Source of the DNA: Epinephelus fuscoguttatus
Taxonomy: Eukaryota; Chordata; Actinopteri; Perciformes; Serranidae
Reading direction: 5' to 3'
Assembly: GCF_011397635.1 (NCBI RefSeq)
Contig: NC_064760.1
Location: 33,189,856 to 33,253,855 of the forward strand
Length of the DNA: 64,000 bases
In this document: in pieces, positions 60,580 to 64,000 of the stretch
Numbering within the stretch: the first letter of the stretch is position 1
How the letters are laid out: each line of letters starts with the position of its first letter
Program-made: the position numbers and the translations under genes
The notes under the pieces: model-generated
Told to the model about the DNA's origin: nothing
The model's input: only the letters and a program-made list of their open reading frames with translations
Database searches by the model: none

Positions 60580-63500
60580 GTATTAAAATTTTATTTATGA
60601 TGGGAAATTAGTTTTTCTAATTATATAGTTATTATTAATTATATAGTAGACTCTTGGATATTTATACTGGCAAATAATTTGATAGAGAGAAAATAATGAA
60701 GCATATGGCACAATTGCAACATTTTGCAGCCACAACAACCTTTAATTCAGAGAAAAATATGGAGAGGTGTTGAAATATAAAAGACCAGTTGCATGTTATG
60801 CTGTGTCTTGTTGTGTTTGCTGTTGGTAATCATCACACCTCTGGAGATCACTGGCCTGGTTCAGTTTGTGATTGTTGGTATTGGATCAATTATGCAGCTG
60901 TAATCAGAGTGTGCCTCACATTACCATATTATCACAAGGTCACTCAGTATAAAGAAGGTATCACAAAATATGTCAGGCCATTTTTCCATTTTACATAATT
61001 TGTATAGACAGCTGAGGTTAAACAGTGTACAAGAAATATGTGTATTGCTTTAATACACAGATAAAAAACAGCCATACGCTGGTGAAACACAAATGCCAAC
61101 AGAGCTAAAATGTCTGGGGTAAAAGAAGGATCATCTTAATCTCAGATTCCTTTAAGATCTCGTCTTATTGTCTCATATTTTTCAATTTGTGTTGTTGTAC
61201 ACACAGTCTAAATTTATCCTTATGACATAACAACAAGTGTTGCAACATCAAATCCTGTGTTGATACAAGGCAAACAAAATGGCATTTCTATTTACAGTGA
61301 CAGCATGGGGGGTGGGGGGGGTGGGGGGTGGGGGGGGGGTAATTGTAAGGGTATTAGGGGCTGCACACAAAGACTTCTTGGAAGCTGTCCAACACGAAAC
61401 AGTCCTGTTGCTGTCATCCATTTAACAACTGAAGCAGTTTTGGATCCAAGAGAGATTCAGTTCCTGTTAAAAATGAATTGATATTGCAGCATGATTCTGC
61501 TGCAGCATGTTCTTCTTAAGATTTTAACAGAAGACCTAAACTCGTTGTGGTTGCAACCCAGAAGCATGCCGTGAATATTTGAGTTCTACTGACGTGTACC
61601 TTTCACAGATTCTTAGGTTTTTGAGGTAGGGAAGCATGACCCTGTAAGCCTTTAAAATATAGATGTTTAAACTGGCTGTTTGTTTTGGATCTGTTTTAAT
61701 AGTGGTGGCATGTTACTGGCTTCCAGGAACTGGATGCCCCAAGGGATTAATCTTCCCCACAGTGCAGTACAAACAGGCTTATCCTATCAGCTACTCTCCA
61801 CCCGACCCCAACCACCATACTCCCTCATTAGCTGTTATCAAAGCAAATTTATGATGTGGAGCTGGACTCTAAGTGTATTTGCTCACAAGCCCTACAGGCT
61901 AATATGAGTGAATTATAAAATTAAATTAAATTGGCCCAATGAACTTAGTAAATATTTATATCCATGTTTTCCTGTGAACGCAGAAGAAAAATCAGATATA
62001 CTGTTACCCTGTTTGAGCACATAAAATGTCACAAGCTATCTTAGTCTCTCTGGTTAACTTTAGAGGTGTCCTTGTCAAAGCTTTCACACCATATGTGTTT
62101 GAGAGAAACAACTGGAATGCATTATCCAAATAAAAGTTGATTAAAGGGCATACGATGATACTTAGTGGCTTCTTTAATTTGTATGACCATACAAATAGGA
62201 TTACACCACTCAATGTTTTGACTCAATTCTATTTAATAAATACAGTACTAGGTGTGTTAGTGTTGAGATGTCGCTATCAAGTAACTTTGTTTTTCATTTT
62301 AGTCATTTTTCTTGATGTTTTATCTTGTTTTGAATTCACAAATTCATTCACTAAATGCCTGTTGCATTGACCTTTGTCAAACATTAGCAGCATTTAACCA
62401 GCACACTGAAATATTTGGGCAATAATTGTAGAAACACCTGATGAGCCAAGGTTAATATAGTTACTGAGTTGTTTGCTTTTTTCTTTTCTTACTTTATGTT
62501 TGTAAAACATTTTCATGTCCTAATCAAATGAGGCTTGATTCAGTGGCATAAGGGGCAGGCATCAGGTCTGCCAGGACTTTCTCAAGAGGCCGCTGGAAAT
62601 TTGCCATCATTCCTTTGCAATTCACTGGATCTTATCTGATATTGTTGCTACTCCTGTAACGCATCAGCACTGGATCTTGAGGCCAAATTCATTAATATAC
62701 ATGTACAGTATGAAGTTGTAAAAATAACTTGGCTTGAACACACAAATCTTTATTCAGTTAAGCATCCCTGTACTGCAGATACAGTAGACTTACAGGGCAT
62801 CAGGGTGGTGCAGAGGAAGAACACCACAGTAATGACCCTATTTCAAACCACACTGTAGCTGTGGCTGTGGCTTTCAGCTTGGCAGAGTGTTTGATCACAC
62901 ACAAATAAGCAGGAGGTGTGGGTGAGGGATCAAATGCTTGTTGCTGCTGTAGTGACTCCTTCTGGTTTGGTGCTGCCATAAAGTGAAAAGAAGCGGCTGG
63001 TGACTCCATCAGTTCTTAAGTTCTAAACAAGCTGTTGTTTGCAAGCCGTGTGCTACTGTATGTGTCACCAAGTACCGCAGGGACTCAAGAGGAAGTGAAA
63101 AAACAGTGTACCAAGAAGGTGTTTGTTGACGAGAATTTAACAAATGTGTTAAAGTGGTGGTGCACTTGAGCGCTCAGCAGCTGAGAACTATTTCAGAAAA
63201 GTAAACCATTGCTGCTACAGAAAGCCACTCATGTGTTTATTTCCTTTGGCCTAGATTACAGCACCTCCCTTTACTCCTGCCTTACTCCAGAGTTTGACAC
63301 CATACAGATCCCTTGTGGCATTGCTCTGGATAGTTGCAGTTGTGACAGAGCTCCTATCAGTCCAATTTTAGCCTCAGTGAGCTGCAATGTGTACTGTTGT
63401 GTCTTAGTCCCTGCTGCCATGAGGGTGGAAAAGCAAAGGTATTCTGATTATGCAGTCAGGTGTCTAAGTTATTTTGACATTTGCTCTTCAGATGTGTAGG

Positions 63501-64000
63501 AGCCATCTTTTTTTGCCTGTTGTAACTTGGGTATACATTCCAGGCATTAGGAAGCCTGTTGTAGCCCACTTTTTTTAGAATTGAGTATTTATTGAGTATT
63601 CACTGATGAATATATACATACAAAACAAAGCTAGAGAAAAATGTGTTTAAATGTATCAGATGCTGGCCCTGGTATTTAGGGAACAGTTTGTGATCTTTAG
63701 TCACTGATGCTTGACTCATGTGTCATGTTTGGGTGGCAGGGTTGTGAAACTGATTACATCAACAAATATTAAAAACACAACATGTTTGTTCCTCTCTCAC
63801 AAAAAAAAAAACAGTTGTCTCAACTTTAACCACAGCGTGTCCTGTTTCATTTCACCCTGTCCACTGGAAACAGTGATTCCGGTGGACATTAATACCTACA
63901 GTATCTATAACACACAGAACTTTAATTTGATAACAGAATATCAAGTTAGTAGACAAAAATACAGATTTGTGCGTTAGGTGTTTTACTTTGAGTCTGTGTG
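60580..64000 (+). other. mtus1 intron after the last visible exon
   Basis: The next exon should begin in phase 0 with the coiled-coil sequence after TE (human REEALKQ); none was found up to the window end. A G-rich tract lies at 61307-61339. No other gene was recognised. Confidence 0.5.
61307..61339 (+). repeat. G-rich tract with G-quadruplex potential
   Basis: Four runs of six to ten G separated by single T bases within 33 bp, on the sense strand of mtus1. This meets the usual G4 pattern with very short loops. Confidence 0.8.

Overview
The window is vertebrate nuclear DNA, almost certainly from a ray-finned (teleost) fish. Genes are split into small exons with GT-AG introns. The repeats are of kinds common in teleosts: Tc1-like transposons, a Penelope-like element, L1- and L2-type LINE remnants, many TTAA-flanked or foldback MITEs, and long CA and GATA arrays. 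There are no bacterial-type operons, tRNAs, rRNAs or CRISPR arrays. Species cannot be read from the sequence.

Four genes were reconstructed by following splice sites and reading phase. (1) 1773-6398, plus strand: the last six coding exons of an endothelin receptor of the B class, most likely ednrb2; exon 1 is not in the window. (2) 20028-26991, minus strand: a complete five-exon polr1d (RNA polymerase I/III subunit RPAC2/AC19, 114 aa). (3) 28934-35821, plus strand: a complete seven-exon vamp7 (longin R-SNARE, 219 aa). (4) About 37.1 kb to the window end, plus strand: mtus1 (microtubule-associated ATIP family), with a noncoding first exon near 37.2 kb, a 2-kb main coding exon at 47823-49844 and five further exons to 60579. 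The C-terminal coiled-coil exons lie beyond the window. An alternative first coding exon at 56101-56221 matches the start of the mammalian short isoform ATIP1 and splices in phase to the exon at 60362. A possible fifth locus is a short Myb/SANT-like ORF at 179-427.

Between ednrb2 and polr1d (8.5-20 kb) lies a transposon cluster: a TTAA-flanked element holding an L1-like ORF2 fragment (8906-10765), a Tc1-like element with 31-bp inverted termini (11381-12981), and a Penelope-like retroelement (14598-18072) with 13-bp target-site duplications, reverse transcriptase, GIY-YIG endonuclease and a hammerhead ribozyme-like motif near its 3' end. An L2-type LINE remnant sits in polr1d intron 4. Intron 6 of vamp7 carries over 1.1 kb of GATA/GACA-type satellite with a second, short-TIR Tc1-like element inserted in it. 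The first mtus1 intron holds two or three MITE-type elements.

The four host genes do not form one pathway. polr1d and vamp7 are divergently oriented about 1.9 kb apart, start codon to start codon, and the vamp7 side of that gap has a ZNF143/SBF-type promoter motif. The neighbourhood of an ednrb gene and vamp7 recalls the EDNRB2-VAMP7 linkage known from birds, which is the main reason for preferring ednrb2 over the other ednrb paralogues.
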